A stretch of 64,000 nt of DNA from Chrysaora quinquecirrha. Taxonomy: Eukaryota > Cnidaria > Scyphozoa > Semaeostomeae > Pelagiidae. Below, piece by piece: positions 14,801-26,480 of this stretch; position 1 is the first letter of the stretch; each line of letters starts with the position of its first letter. Below the pieces are notes generated by a model. That model was not told the DNA's origin, searched no databases, and was given only the letters and a program-made list of their open reading frames with translations. The position numbers and the translations under genes are program-made. Location: positions 7,256,468-7,320,467 of the forward strand of contig JACTAT010000032.1 in assembly GCA_014526335.1 (NCBI GenBank), read 5' to 3'.

Positions 14801-15925
14801 GCGGAAGAAGATTTGTTAGGTCATAAGGAGAAGCTCGAAGAAGCTGCCCAGTGAGGAAGCTGATACAGTCTCGATGAAAGGTAGCTGTCAACCAGAGTAT
14901 ACTGTCTCTGGCAAATGACGCTGAGTGTTCATGAAGATGCCTCTCAAAAAGACAAGGACACATTCCGTTAGGAACACACCTTAGATAAATGAAACTGTCC
15001 AAATCGCGTTTTTTATCTCAGCTAGAGGACGCTGGAATGCGTATAATTCGAGAGATGTCCTAGTATGAGGATTCTTTGTTGTAAATTTTCATGAGGATAT
15101 TGTCCCATAAAAGACATTAGTGCAAGTTTTAATACAAGGGTTGCTGGAATAGCAGTAGTGACCCGGCAGATGGTAGAATATAGTAATAGAATATAAAGAT
15201 GAAGTAGATGCTTGTCATCAACTTCAATAATCGTTCATGTTCATTGAGTCTAACAGAATATAATGATGGCAAGTAGTCTTCAAATAGACACTCTCCATAT
15301 TTATCAAAGGGTTCTAAATAGATAGATGAACAAAGATACTGGCAAAAATTAGATACTGTAGGTGTAGATTAAAATTAAACAAAGTCACATCTAACTAACA
15401 GTAGCTTTGCTTATAAAGAACCGTTCACAGTCTTTTCCTTAGTCAAGTACGCTTGTACATATACCGTTTCTTTCAGTTGAACACACTGTCTACGAGCAGA
15501 TAAACAAGGATGATGTCGTGGACAGCCCGGCCTATGTCTACGTAGAGGCAAATGCAAATGGAGTCACCGGACATAAAAATAACGGCAAAGGATTGCCCTC
15601 ATCGCCTTATAGCTATGTCGACCCAAACAAAATTACCACAATGGTAGGCACCAGAGGCAGCGAAAGCAAAGTCCCGGATCATAGTGTCCAGTCCCCGGTT
15701 TATTTCACACTTGAAGAAGAGCAAGATAATCAGTATGCTTCCACTGAAGTGAACGCAAACCCCCCTGAAAATGCGTCTTCAGAGCCTTATTATCTCGAAT
15801 TGAAAGAAGAAGGAAACGGGGGATACTTAGAACCAGAAAAAGAAACTGGAAAATACAAAGAATTAACTCATGCACATGAAAAAAATACTTATCAGTCATT
15901 GCTTAAAGACGAAATCCCAATTTGA
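11821..15925 (+). CDS. Single-pass membrane protein with C-terminal ITAM
   Basis: Five exons (11821-12004, 12262-12332, 12801-12958, 13304-13362, 15477-15925) join at GT-AG sites in matching phases to a 306-residue frame. Residues 1-62 are rich in cysteine (CKDRGGKC, VCFCCQC). Residues 63-108 are a Ser/Thr-rich stalk. Residues 109-131 are a transmembrane helix, followed by CCRRKRR, a stop-transfer and possible palmitoylation site. The 173-residue tail holds about a dozen tyrosines, including YEQI, YSYV, YFTL, YYLEL and YLEP. It ends with YKELTHAHEKNTYQSL, which fits the ITAM consensus YxxL-x(6-8)-YxxL. I infer an SH2-kinase-coupled surface receptor. I recognise no ectodomain family. There is no signal peptide: the frame is open upstream to 11761, so a first exon is probably missing. 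Exon 5 alone encodes nearly all of the tail. Start uncertain, fold and ligand unknown. Confidence 0.72.
12343..12480 (+). repeat. C-rich dispersed repeat (CTATTAAGCCCCC), copy 1
   Basis: ACCGTAAAGTTCTATTAAG, then several CTATTAAGCCCCC-type units, then CAAGTGAAAATTTGAAATA. A matching copy lies at 43457-43560. It sits in an intron of the ITAM gene. Confidence 0.6.
12625..12760 (+). repeat. Dispersed ~140-bp repeat, copy 3
   Basis: CTGATTGGTGTAT, TATAAATTCCACCTT, GTCTGTTGCAGACG, GAGTGTCAGATGAAAAAAGC and GAAAATGTTTCC in the same order as the other copies. It sits in intron 2 of the ITAM gene. Confidence 0.6.
15854..15901 (+). other. ITAM motif YKEL-x8-YQSL
   Basis: Within the tail of the receptor gene, residues 284-299 read YKELTHAHEKNTYQSL. 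The two YxxL units are separated by eight residues, within the 6-8 spacing that lets tandem SH2 domains of Syk-type kinases bind once both tyrosines are phosphorylated. Function is inferred from the motif only. Confidence 0.65.
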
Positions 15926-16161
15926 ATTTATACTTTTAGTTGCTCGGATAGAATAAGTTTGAAGTAGCAATCATTTTATTAGTGTTGATAAACATAATAT
16001 GAAAAGTTTTCATTTATATGTATATATACAGTATATGTAGAATATATTTGTCAAGAATAGCGAACACAAGGATAGATTTCCACAAGTGGCATACCACGGT
16101 TGAAGGGATTTGCAGGTCCACATCAGCTAAATTGCTGCCGGCTTTTTAGCCTGCATCAACA

Positions 16162-16167
16162 AATAAA
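16162..16167 (+). terminator. Possible poly(A) signal of ITAM gene
   Basis: AATAAA lies 237 bases after the receptor stop codon, just before an AAT microsatellite, so it may be chance. Confidence 0.3.
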
Positions 16168-16169
16168 AC

Positions 16170-16203
<34 letters not shown>
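16168..16203. repeat. (AAT)n microsatellite
   Basis: Perfect ATA/AAT trinucleotide run. Confidence 0.9.
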
Positions 16204-16204
<1 letters not shown>

Positions 16205-16449
16205 TAATAACCCAAGGCTGCATGATCAGAGGGCCAAGGACGATTCTAATAAGCTAAAGAGCTCAATGAAATCGTCGAGTTAAATCCTCTAAGTCAAACA
16301 GCTCAAGACGCTCCTCTCGTTTGGCGTTTGTGTTCCGGCTGTGTTGACCCTTCTTCAGCATCATAACTATTTATATATATATTTGTCAGCATATATAATG
16401 TATGCGTTGAAATATATTTACCAATGTATTTCATCCCATTTAGCTCATA

Positions 16450-16866
16450 TAGACCATTTCAACTAAAGGCCTCGTTAACAAAAAAATTGAAAATTAAGTC
16501 ATGGAGACATTTTGACTTCATATTCGAATTCAGTAACTTCTTTTTAGTGTTGAGGCAAAGTTTTATGCTTTTAGTCCTTTAGATATTGATTTTATAGGTG
16601 TTAAAAGTTTGCAATTTTATAAAGGATTTGACCGTGAAAATCGCTGGGGGTGAAATTTTACACCCTCAATCATTTTACACGGTCAAATCCCTTATAAATT
16701 TTCAAACTTTTAATCGCTATAGAATCAACATCGTGAGGAGACTAGAACCGTAAAAATTTGCCTTAACACTAAAAAGAAGGTACTGAATTCGAATCTGAAG
16801 TCGAAATTTTTCTATGACCTAATTTTCAATTTTTTTGAAAACGAGGCCCTTAGTTGAAAAGGTCTA
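16450..16866. mobile_element. Palindromic foldback MITE, copy 1
   Basis: Begins TAGACCATTTCAACTAA and ends TTAGTTGAAAAGGTCTA. The two arms, each about 200 bases, are inverted copies of each other around a GGGTGAAATTTTACACCC centre. It is 417 bp, matching 29094-29509 in length and sequence. No coding capacity. Confidence 0.88.
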
Positions 16867-16983
16867 TTGCAGTTCACTGAAAGCAAACTGAGCTCAAAAT
16901 CGACCGCCAAAGTGATCAAAATATGTTTTTTTCAGGACTCAGCATTTGTCCTATAAGTTTGCCGTTCGCAAATTTTTTGGATT

Positions 16984-17419
16984 AATGTATTTATCAACTT
17001 GACTTTCGTCCAGCCTGAGCTCAAAGTTGCTTAAAACTTTTTAAGCATTGATACCAGTTTCAGCCTTGACTTTCGTCCAGCCCTCAAAGTTGCTTAAAAC
17101 TTTAGACATTTCAGCCCTCAAAGTTTCTTAAAAGTTGCTTAACCTTGTTTTACCTAACAACCACCCCTGACTTTGCGGGTCAAAATCGTCAACTGTTAGG
17201 CCTATAACACGACTTTTGGGAGAGAGTAAGTGGAAAAACGTTAGCTTAAGAACTTCAACATGCGAAACAAACAATTTCCTAACAACAAGAAAGCGTATAA
17301 GCTTGGTTGTTTGACTTCTTAGTTGCTTACAGAATTCAATTGAGCCCTCAAGTTGCTTAATGTTAAGGTCAGTTCAGCCCTAGTTGCTTATTGAGTGGTT
17401 GCTTATTAAAAAAAAAGTG
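16984..17419. mobile_element. Tc1/mariner-like MITE (GTTGCTTA family), copy 1
   Basis: Right end GTTGCTTATTAAAAAAAAAG ending GTG, followed by TA. The left end is decayed, and a partial internal duplication follows the AGCCCTCAAAGTTGCTTA unit. The body matches 41556-41941 and 50709-51079 throughout. Confidence 0.8.
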
Positions 17420-18136
17420 TAGCTTGATTCTCTTTATTGGTTTTGGTTAATCACGAGGTTGTACGTGATTTTAATTATGACTTACAGTAAACCCCCAACT
17501 TATTAGCCTTAGAAGGTTGTTGGTTTTAGCAAGCTCCATTTTGATTTTGTTTTTTGTAAATACACGTACATAGGATGGTAAATCTAAGGTTTGACGTCTG
17601 TAGCTTCCTGCATTCCAGTGTTATCTTTTCTAGAGGTTGGCAACACATTTAGAAATCCATATTGCTTCCTACAGATCCTCCTTTAGTTTCCTCAACTTGA
17701 ATATATGAGATATTTTGAACAACAAGGTGAACTCGCTAGCATCAAGGTTATGGTTATAATCATATTTACAATTTTAGTTATAGTTTTGTTATAATTGTAG
17801 CTATAATTATACACTTTTTTAAGAACACGGGCCTGGATTTGGCAAAAATTTAGGACCAAAGTAAGGAAAATCTAAGGCTGACCTTAGAATATCAACTTGA
17901 TATATGAAATTAAGACAGTCAGACTGAATGTAAAAAGCAAGCGAACACAGAAATACGCAAGCATGCAGCATTTTTGCACAAACCTATTACCCCTCCAGAA
18001 ATTCACTGAAAGTATTAGTGTCTTAGTAACCGAGGAATTTAAGAGAAGAACATTTCCAGCTTAAAAAAGGCAAAAACTTAAGATCAACCAGCCTTGTTCA
18101 AATTTCCTGATTCTTATTAAAGAAAGGGCGTAGTTA

Positions 18137-18655
18137 TGGTTGTAGTTTAGTTGTAGTTGTAGTTTAGTTGTAGTTGTAATTGTAGTTGTAGTTATAGTTG
18201 TCGTTGTAATTGTAGTTATAGTTATAGTTGTAGTTTTAGTTATAGTTATAGTTATAATTGTAGTTGTCGTTGTAGTTGTAGTTGTAGTTGTAGTTATAGT
18301 TGTCGTTGTATTTGTAGTTATAGTTATAGTTGTAGTTATAGTTATAGTTATAGTTATAATTGCAGTTGTCGTTGTAGTTGTAGTTGTAGTTGTAGTTATA
18401 GTTGTCGTTGTATTTGTAGTTATAGTTATAGTTATTATTGTAGTTATAGTTGTAGTTGTAGTTGTAGTTGTAATTGTCGTTGTATTTGTAGTTATAGTTA
18501 TAGTTATTATTGTAGTTATAGTTGTAGTTGTAATTGTAGTTATAGTTGTCGTTGTATTTGTAGTTATAGTTGTCGTTGTATTTGTAGTTATAGTTGTAGT
18601 TATAATTTTAGTTATAGTTGTAGTTGTAATTGTGTAGTTGTAGTTGTAGTTTCAG
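18137..18655. repeat. GTTGTA/GTTATA hexamer satellite
   Basis: About 500 bp of near-continuous GTTGTA and GTTATA hexamers, with GTCGTT and GTATTT variants that form higher-order blocks of roughly 100 bases. Confidence 0.92.
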
Positions 18656-19049
18656 TCGTAGGGCAAGTTCTTTTCGTGAGGCAAGTTGAAGTAAATGATT
18701 ACAGTGAAATAAATATTGTAACATGCAGAATTTTATTTGCCAGATTTCAACTTTATATGTACAATAAATTATATATCATAAATTGATTAACGTTAGAAAC
18801 TTTATACAATAACAGTTCTGCTTTAAGAACATACTATTCTATGAATAAGTTAACCATCACATTTTTAGCTTAGACCACTACCTATACAATTACTAAAAAC
18901 AATAATTACAATAAATTTTCTTTATAAGTCAGAAGCTTTAGCTGAGCTAAGAATTGTCGATTAGATAAAAACCAATACTAAGGAACTTAACCTTAATATC
19001 TTTATTACGAAATAGAAGTTAGACTTTGCTGGACTATTTCTTTAATATT

Positions 19050-19633
19050 AAGCCCTGGCTTAACGATCAAACATGTTTGCCAAACATTTGAATTGGTTTA
19101 CCAAAATTATGTTTACGGTTTCGCCATGTCGCAAAACATTGCTTGTCAAATACTTTCTCTTGGGTGAAGCAAAATATTGTTTTTCATCATTTCAAGACAT
19201 TATGCTACAAATTTTACTTATTTTGCTTGCCAAGCAATCTGCAAATGTTTTGTGACGTTAGCAAACGTTCAAGTATTTCTTCATAAACAAATCTTAAATG
19301 TTTGTCAAACAATGTCTAATCGCTGTGCCAAGACATTGCACGAATTTAGGCCCTGGCCAAACGATCAAACATTGTTTGTCAAACATTTGAAATTTTCATT
19401 ACAAATAATGTTTGTCCGTTTGTCTACATCACTAAACATTGATCGACAAGCAAGAACAATCTTTATTTATTGCGTGATATTCTTGAAATAGTTTTGAATT
19501 GTTTTGAAGTAGAAATTGTTTGACAAGCATTGTTTTGCGACATGGTCAAATGGTCAAACAAGTTGGCCTGAGAAAGCAAATTTCAAATGTTTGATCAACA
19601 ATGTTTGATCGTTTGCGATTGGCCACGGCCTTA
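19050..19633. mobile_element. Two adjacent copies of CCTGGCCAAACGATCAAACA repeat
   Basis: Two diverged units of about 290 bases. The second (about 19343-19633) starts GGCCCTGGCCAAACGATC, ends with the inverted equivalent GTTTGATCGTTTG then GGCC-CGGCC, and contains TTTGTCAAACATTTGAAA words. Related copies lie at 19838 and 38933. A non-autonomous inverted-repeat element is likely. Confidence 0.65.
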
Positions 19634-19837
19634 GTCACAGCTTAATTTCAGGTAAACATCCTCCAGTTTTGTACTGTTGGTGATGCTTTGAAGTAATTAG
19701 GAGTAAGACTTGTACTTGGTCAAAGATGTTTCAAAAACCGTCAACAATATTACGTTCTTTTTTTGAGACTAAGCTGTATGAAAATAGCATTGTGGCCCTA
19801 GTCGTCAAAAGAAAAACAAAGACACAGTACTCAGAAT

Positions 19838-20092
19838 TTCGGCCCTGGGTATGCAGTCAAACATTTTTTGTAAAACATTTAAGATTCGCTTTAAAAGCGA
19901 TTGGCCGCTTTGCCACTTCGATTGAGAAACGAAATCCGCTTAGTAGTGTTACTGAAAGACGTCAAAGACATTTTTCTTGCACAATAAAATTATTTTTAAC
20001 AAGCAATGTTTTGCAATGTATGGCCAAGCGGTCAAACATTTGTTTGAAAAAAATTTTAGATGTTTGACTAACGGTCTTCTGGTAAGGGCCTA
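19838..20092. mobile_element. CCAAACGATCAAACA repeat, diverged copy
   Basis: Starts GGCCCTGGG with GTCAAACATT and ends ATGTTTGACTAACGGTC then GGGCC. It is the same family as 19343-19633 with more substitutions. Confidence 0.55.
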
Positions 20093-20924
20093 AGAATTTT
20101 TGTGTTGTCGAGTTGTTTCAAAATTCTAAGTCCAATCGTTGTTTCCTAAATTTGAACCTAAGTTCATCCTTCATTTCGCTGTTCGCAACTTTTCTCCATT
20201 TCCAGCTTTCAAGCAAACATCATCAGTCAAGTATAGTTTCTCTCTTCTGTTTCCTGGGCTGTCTGGCCCCGTCTTGTCTATTTGTCAGTTTTTCATTAGT
20301 TTCATTAGACTCCGTCTGGTCTTCCTCATTAGTCTTCGTTAGATTCACAGCACCTCGATGTCAGGTAGTTAGAAAATGGTTATTTTCTGGATATTTCTTG
20401 TTGAATTTTACTGCAGGAAAATAAGCTTCTTCCTGAATTTTTCGATTGCTTTTCTGTCAATCTTTATCGTATCTTCTAGCTTGCTTCTTTTTGCATTCTC
20501 TCTGAGTTGTCCCATCGCTGCTAACGTGCATTGTATGGGATGCTTGTTGCACAGTTTTCTAATCAGTTGTCTCTGAAAAAGAAATTAGATACCGTAAGAA
20601 GACTGAGAATTTCGCAGATCTGCTTTACTTTTTCTTGAATCAAGGTTATCTACTCCTTCCTATCTCAAATAATTTGACCATATTTCTTGAACAACGATAG
20701 GTCTGATTGGCTTTCAAGAACCATTGTGCTCCTACTACTTCGCTCTATGTTGTTGTTGTTGTTCTGTACAATGTTTTTCAGTTATAGAGTGACAAAAGTA
20801 GGAGTGCATTAACTAGAGACTCGTGAAGTGAGTCTAGGGACCACTTGTATCAAGTGAAATTTTAGTAACTTAGTATTGAAAAGAGTGTGAGAGAGACTTA
20901 ATTGACAGAACTATTTTTGAAAGA

Positions 20925-21706
20925 AGTCACTTAATAGCATGCGTAGAAAGTAGAAGTAGAAATAGACGGTAAGGGACGGCAGTGACTATTCGCCTTATCT
21001 TAGCAACAATCAGTCACTTAATAGCATGCGTAGAAAGTAGAAGTAGAAATAGACGGTAAGGGACGGCAGTGACTATTCTCCTTATCTTAGCAACAATCAG
21101 TCACTTAATAGCATGCGTAGAAAGTAGAAGTAGAAATAGACGGTAAGGGACGGCAGTGACTATTCGCCTTATCTTAGCAACAATCAGTCACTTAATAGCA
21201 TGCGTAGAAAGTAGAAGTAGAAATAGACGGTAAGGACGGCAGTGACTATTCTCCTTATCTTAGCAACAATCAGTCACTTAATAGCATGCGTAGAAAGTAG
21301 AAGTAGAAATAGACGGTAAGGGACGGCAGTGACTATTCGCCTTATCTTAGCAACAATCAGTCACTTAATAGCATGCGTAGAAAGTAGAAGTAGAAATAGA
21401 CGGTAAGGGACGGCAGTGACTATTCGCCTTATCTTAGCAACAATCAGTCACTTAATAGCATGCGTAGAAAGTAGAAGTAGAAATAGACGGTAAGGGACGG
21501 CAGTGACTATTCTCCTTATCTTAGCAACAATCAGTCACTTAATAGCATGCGTAGAAAGTAGAAGTAGAAATAGACGGTAAGGGACGGCAGTGACTATTCT
21601 CCTTATCTTAGCAACAATCAGTCACTTAATAGCATGCGTAGAAAGTAGAAGTAGAAATAGACGGTAAGGGACGGCAGTGACTATTCTCCTTATCTTAGCA
21701 ACAATC
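20925..21706. repeat. 87-bp tandem repeat, nine copies
   Basis: Nine head-to-tail copies of an 87-bp unit (AGTCACTTAATAGCATGCGT...TTAGCAACAATC) start at 20925, 21012, 21099, 21186, 21272, 21359, 21446, 21533 and 21620. Copy 4 is 86 bp through loss of one G. The copies otherwise differ almost only at one T/G position (ATTCTCC or ATTCGCC). Near-identity indicates recent amplification. No long frame crosses it. Confidence 0.95.
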
Positions 21707-24700
21707 ATTTAGGAGACGTCTGACGTTGTTGTTTAGGAAAACTTTTGAAAACATTTTACGATAAATCAAGTTGTTTTGGCAATGCAACTGACATACATAT
21801 TCCTGTCTTCGTCTGCTGTAACCAGTCATAAATCTATTATTGTTTTTCATATGAATCAGTTAATGCTGTGTACATTTTAGATTTGTTTAATGTTTATTTC
21901 GATTATATTTTATTTGTCATACAATTGTCTAGGAAATATCCAAGCAATTAAGATTCAGTTACCATTAAATATGATTTCCTTCCTTAATTTCATTACTCTC
22001 TGGGTTTAGACGTTAATATGAGTTGCTGTTATTTTTGGTCATCATTACAAGTTAAATTTGTAAAAATAGATGTAGTTAAATGGTTCTGTAGTATGACTGA
22101 TTTCCTTGGTAACAGTAATGTGTTGTAAAAAAACAAAAACAATGAATTAGAATTTGAAACTAGCAATTAAATGTCCTTTCTAATTTGTATCTAAGCATTG
22201 TCGTTATTTGTCATGAAAATGTTATTTGCCTGGAGAAAGTCATCGCTTTTAATGTCTTTTCGAACCGTTGTTTCAGACCGGTCTCCGCTTTTGCGCGCTG
22301 CCCCGCTTTCCCTACCGCGGCCTTAGCTCGAGCGCTTGAACGCTAAAGCAAAAAGCAATCTCCAGTGTCCAGTCTCCAAAGATCGCCAGAGTTCTGCCCG
22401 CTCCACTGCTCCTAGTCTTAGTAATGAAATGCTCTATTCTGATTGTCTGTAATCTTAGCAGTCTGTAATCTTAGCAAAACAATTGACGATTTCAGCTTCA
22501 AAAACCTCAATTGCGCTTTCTGCCACTGATAATTGAGTACACGCACTAGCCAAGCTCTTTCTTGAACAAAAGTACTGAAGCGAAATGGAGACCAGCCTCT
22601 TTACAGTATTACAGCCATAACTGAAACATGCGGGAAACTATTGTTATTGTACCGCTGTAGAGAGATGTCCGTTATATAGAGGCTGGTTTTTACAATGGAA
22701 TCTCCATACAACGGACATTGGATCAGTATTATTGTCTGTTGTAGAGAGGTGTCCACTGTTGTGAGATAGCTTTTCACAATGAAGTAAACTTTTAGATGAA
22801 TATATGTAGTCCGTTGCTCGGAGGTGTCCGTTGTTTGAAAGTCCCACTGTACAAAGAAATGTCCCTGCGACGGCAATACTATTTGTCCGATGTTTGAAGA
22901 TCAGATAATTCCTTGCATTAGATCGACGCGTCCGTTAATTGAGGTTCCCTTTTATTGTGCTTTTGTTATAGACTTCAAGACTCATTTATGTCATATCACT
23001 TAGGCTCAGTTGCCCACCTTTTCCGTTTAAAGATCGCCTGACTGTTATTTTTGTAATCTTTTAAACGATCTTAGACATTGATTAATTTGGAGCCCTGAAA
23101 ATATGGCGGAGGCTGCTCACAATGCCAGATCGTGATTACTTACACTTCTCTTTAAATCCATGATTTGTCTTTAGAAAGCGTTGGCTACTTTTTACAATGG
23201 AATTCGTGTAGGGGAATTAGAGAACAATGCATATGTTACAGAGAGCTATTCCGTGGGAGAACATCAATCATTCGCAGAATATATTGAGACCGGCTGAGTA
23301 GTTTATGACTGGCGTTTTCTGGGTTTTCTCGAAAGAAAAGTCTCTCTCCTTCTCTGACAGAGCAGTGTTGCTGTTAAAAAACGTGTGCCATGCTCTACTT
23401 GGGTATACAGTATGAACAAATATGCCTGCTTGTGGAGGGGAGGAGTGCTTTTGTGTGGATTAATGCTATCTTTTACAGTCATAACTCTTTGCAATTGTCA
23501 AAATATGTAGGGGAATTCCAGAAGAATTCTTATATGTTCATGTTAGATAGCTATGCCGTGGGTAGAACGTTCAGTAATTGGATAAGATTGTTGGATAGTA
23601 AGACACCTCCACTCTTTTTAAATGAGTGGACACAAGAGTGACTTAATCATGAACGCAGCTTGAAAAATTTGCGCAATTTCTAACGTTAATCCTCCTAGCA
23701 CAAGGCACCTTTCACGTACAGTACACTCAACCTGCTACTATTCCCAGTCTCCTAAGAGCGAGCACTCTACTTCTGATGCCATACCTTTAACCGTTTACGA
23801 GAAATCTTAAACGTGGTTTTTCTCCACATCGTATTTGGTTTTCTAATTCGCAGCCTCACAGCCAAAATCTACTATACTCTGTTCTACCCTCTGTAAACTA
23901 ATTAAGTTTGTACTTTCAATAATTGGAAGACATTTGGAGCGAATTACTGTACTCACAGAAAAGCTACGGGGTGCTACATGAATATGTAAAGCTGTCTTAG
24001 GTCCTATAGTTCAATGGGTCCTATTCGCTATAGACGCTAGAAAGACTTTTTGTTTTCTTAAGTTTTCTAGAACAGAATCTCTGCTTTAATCTTTATATTA
24101 AATTCCTCTTACTCTCTTTGCGATTTCTTGAACTCCATCTATATTTTTATAAAACCCCTTTCTTGGTTGTCTAGAGCCCAATCACTGTTTTCTAAAACTC
24201 TACCGACGTTTCCTAACTCGTCTAATTCTCTGTTGTGTCTCAAAATCATGTGCGTCTCGAAAACCCAATCCCCAAAAACCCCACCTCCTCTCCATAACAC
24301 CTCCACTCCAACGTGTCTTCATTTTGTCAATCTCTGAGACTCTATGTTCCCGAAATACGTCTCGATTAACTATATAGCTACAACTCTATATGCCGTTTAC
24401 TTTAGAATCTTAGTACTTAGTACAGATTTAGCCTGTTTAATTTCCTTACTTGACCGCAGATGATTACAGAACCAACAGTAAATGAAACATACTTTTTCAA
24501 CGCGAAAATTCGTTGATAAACACGCTGGTTTTAAGGAAACACTCCCCATTTCTCTATTCACGTCGAAAAATCGGAGAATACGGAAAATAAACGGTCTTCC
24601 TTGAAAACTCGTTACAAATCAATGATTCAATGTTTTATATTTCATTCAAAAGAAAAAATGATTCGCTATGTACATTGTAAAACTGCATCACACCCAATTA

Positions 24701-25276
24701 CAATCGTTTCGTTTTGACGTCTGAATTAGTCAAACCCAACAACGTTTCGATGGTAAAGTTACACAAAACACATGGATATGACTCGCGTAACGCCAAAACA
24801 GTAAAAATAAAGGAAAACCAAAGTAATAAGATTTATCACGTCAGTGACACTTAGTTTGTATGTAACCGGTTATGTACCGTGGTTTACCACGTCTATAGCT
24901 AGTTTGTAACTAGTTGTACCATGGTTACTTTATCTAAACGCATGCTTTTTTCATAAGAAAACTCTATCCAAAAACGCAAGAATTACTATCATGCCAGTTT
25001 AGAGTTTTGAGAAACTCTTTGGAAACTTTTAGAGTCAAAGATATGAGCAGTTGAAAAATTTTTTCAGTACTTGATCGATTTTTTAGTGTCCTATAAAATT
25101 GGTATATAAGTGGTTTAGACGGTTCATTCTTTGTCGATAATTCATGTAGAATTAAACCGTGAATACCGCGCTCATAGCGCTATATCATAAATATTTTCGC
25201 ACAACTAAAACATTAGAATCTCTCTCTTTAAATGTCTTCAACCAATCATTAAAGGCATTTAAAGGGAGTGAATGTG
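21707..25276. other. Gene-free stretch, decayed repeats
   Basis: No conserved exon was recognised. At about 22655-22935 the words GAGGTGTCC and TCCGTT recur on both strands, suggesting an old repeat. A GC-rich patch lies at about 22275-22345. Confidence 0.4.
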
Positions 25277-25432
25277 TTAATAGTTCAAGGAAAGATAAAA
25301 TGACAAAAAATTTCGAAAGCATTCAGACTTCTCATCATTATTTGTTCTCTTCTCTTCGCACTCTTCTCTGTTTCTTTTAAAATATAAAAGATAAGTATTC
25401 CCAAAATCCAAAATCGATAAAAAACCAAATGA

Positions 25433-25594
25433 ACTTACGAGTTTCAAAGAAGCTTGAGCATCGCTGCCTTTATGATGAGCCGAGTGACCGAAAATCGCTA
25501 TCGCTTGAGATGTTTTGGCAACCATTAAAACCAGGAAAAGTAAAAGGTGATCCTTAGCATAACTGCCATGATTATAAAAATTCTTCTCCTCTTG
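25433..25594 (-). CDS. Possible first exon of a small secreted protein
   Basis: On the minus strand an ATG near 25568 (ATGGCAGTTATGCTAAGG) is followed by hydrophobic codons. The neighbouring frame reads HLLLFLVLMVAKTSQAIAIF, then GHSAHHKGSDAQASLKL, and ends at a consensus donor (CTC/GTAAGTTC) at about 25432. A signal peptide that switches frame once at a T run would join the two. No downstream exon was found, so the gene remains hypothetical. The start and both ends are uncertain. Confidence 0.25.
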
Positions 25595-26049
25595 ACGTTT
25601 TCTAAGATTTCTGTATTCCAAATTCGCGCCAACACTTGGAACCGGTATCGCTAGTCTGCTGGTCTGACTGAGTTGACTGCCGCTGTTGTTATAAGGAAGG
25701 TTGATTTATAACTGACCATCTACTGGACATGTTTATTGTAATTAGATTTATTTCGTCCAACCCAAATGTGTCAGAAAATATCAATAAGGTGCGGAAACCA
25801 TCTGCGAATTGTAAGCATCTGTTTTCCAGCGAAGTTTTTTTTCGAGTTTTTTCAATTTCATCTCAACATCGTTTTATCATAAATCTTCCCCCGCTTCATT
25901 CATTGTAAACAAAATTAGCTGATATTTTCAATAATAGACGACAATCTCCTTTTAAAATATAACTCTGAAATTTGTTCAACATCCAAACACGAATTTCCTT
26001 TTCTGAACCACTAAAGCATTGACTAAACATCGCCTACTGTAGGTTACAT

Positions 26050-26480
26050 CACTGGTGTAGAGCTGGAAAAATAACTAGGGGGGTGTACTTCAGTAAAGAA
26101 TTAACGCAAATTTTAATGATGGAATAATATGCGCCAAGGGCGCTTAGTGCACTTTCAAGGGGTTTGGGGGCATGCTCCCCCAGAGAATTTTTAAAAATAC
26201 CATCTCCAGATTGGCTTAGAATGGCTGTTTTTTCATATGAGTTGCAGTATTTATTCGTTCATCCGGCCACTACTGGTTTTGAACTGTAACTACTCTATGA
26301 AATGATGATTCGGCAAATATTTTATTTTTCTATGCCCAAACCTCTCGATCGTTATCACGTAGCCAACCAATGATTGTCTATTTTTTCTCAGACAAACCAA
26401 ATAACTAGGGGGCTAGAGCCCCTCCAAAATCTTGAAAAAAATAAGTATGGGGGCTGAGCCCTCCCTGCTCTACACCCCTG
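26050..26480. mobile_element. hAT-like MITE with CAGGGGTGTAGAGC ends
   Basis: Left end CACTGGTGTAGAGC and right end GCTCTACACCCCTG are inverted copies with two mismatches. GGTTACAT before and GTTACAAA after look like an imperfect target duplication. Inside, TAACTAGGGGG occurs near both ends. 431 bp, non-coding. Confidence 0.6.

Larger units (their letters stand above)
16078..16330. repeat. Dispersed repeat with CACAAGTGGCATACC end
   Basis: Begins CCACAAGTGGCATACCACGG and later has GCATGATCAGAGGGCCAAGG. Both blocks recur at 27205-27320. It carries an internal AAT microsatellite. Confidence 0.5.

Noticed and set aside
20925..21706. CRISPR-like array
   Set aside because: The 87-bp units are contiguous with no unique spacers; it is an ordinary tandem repeat in a eukaryotic genome.
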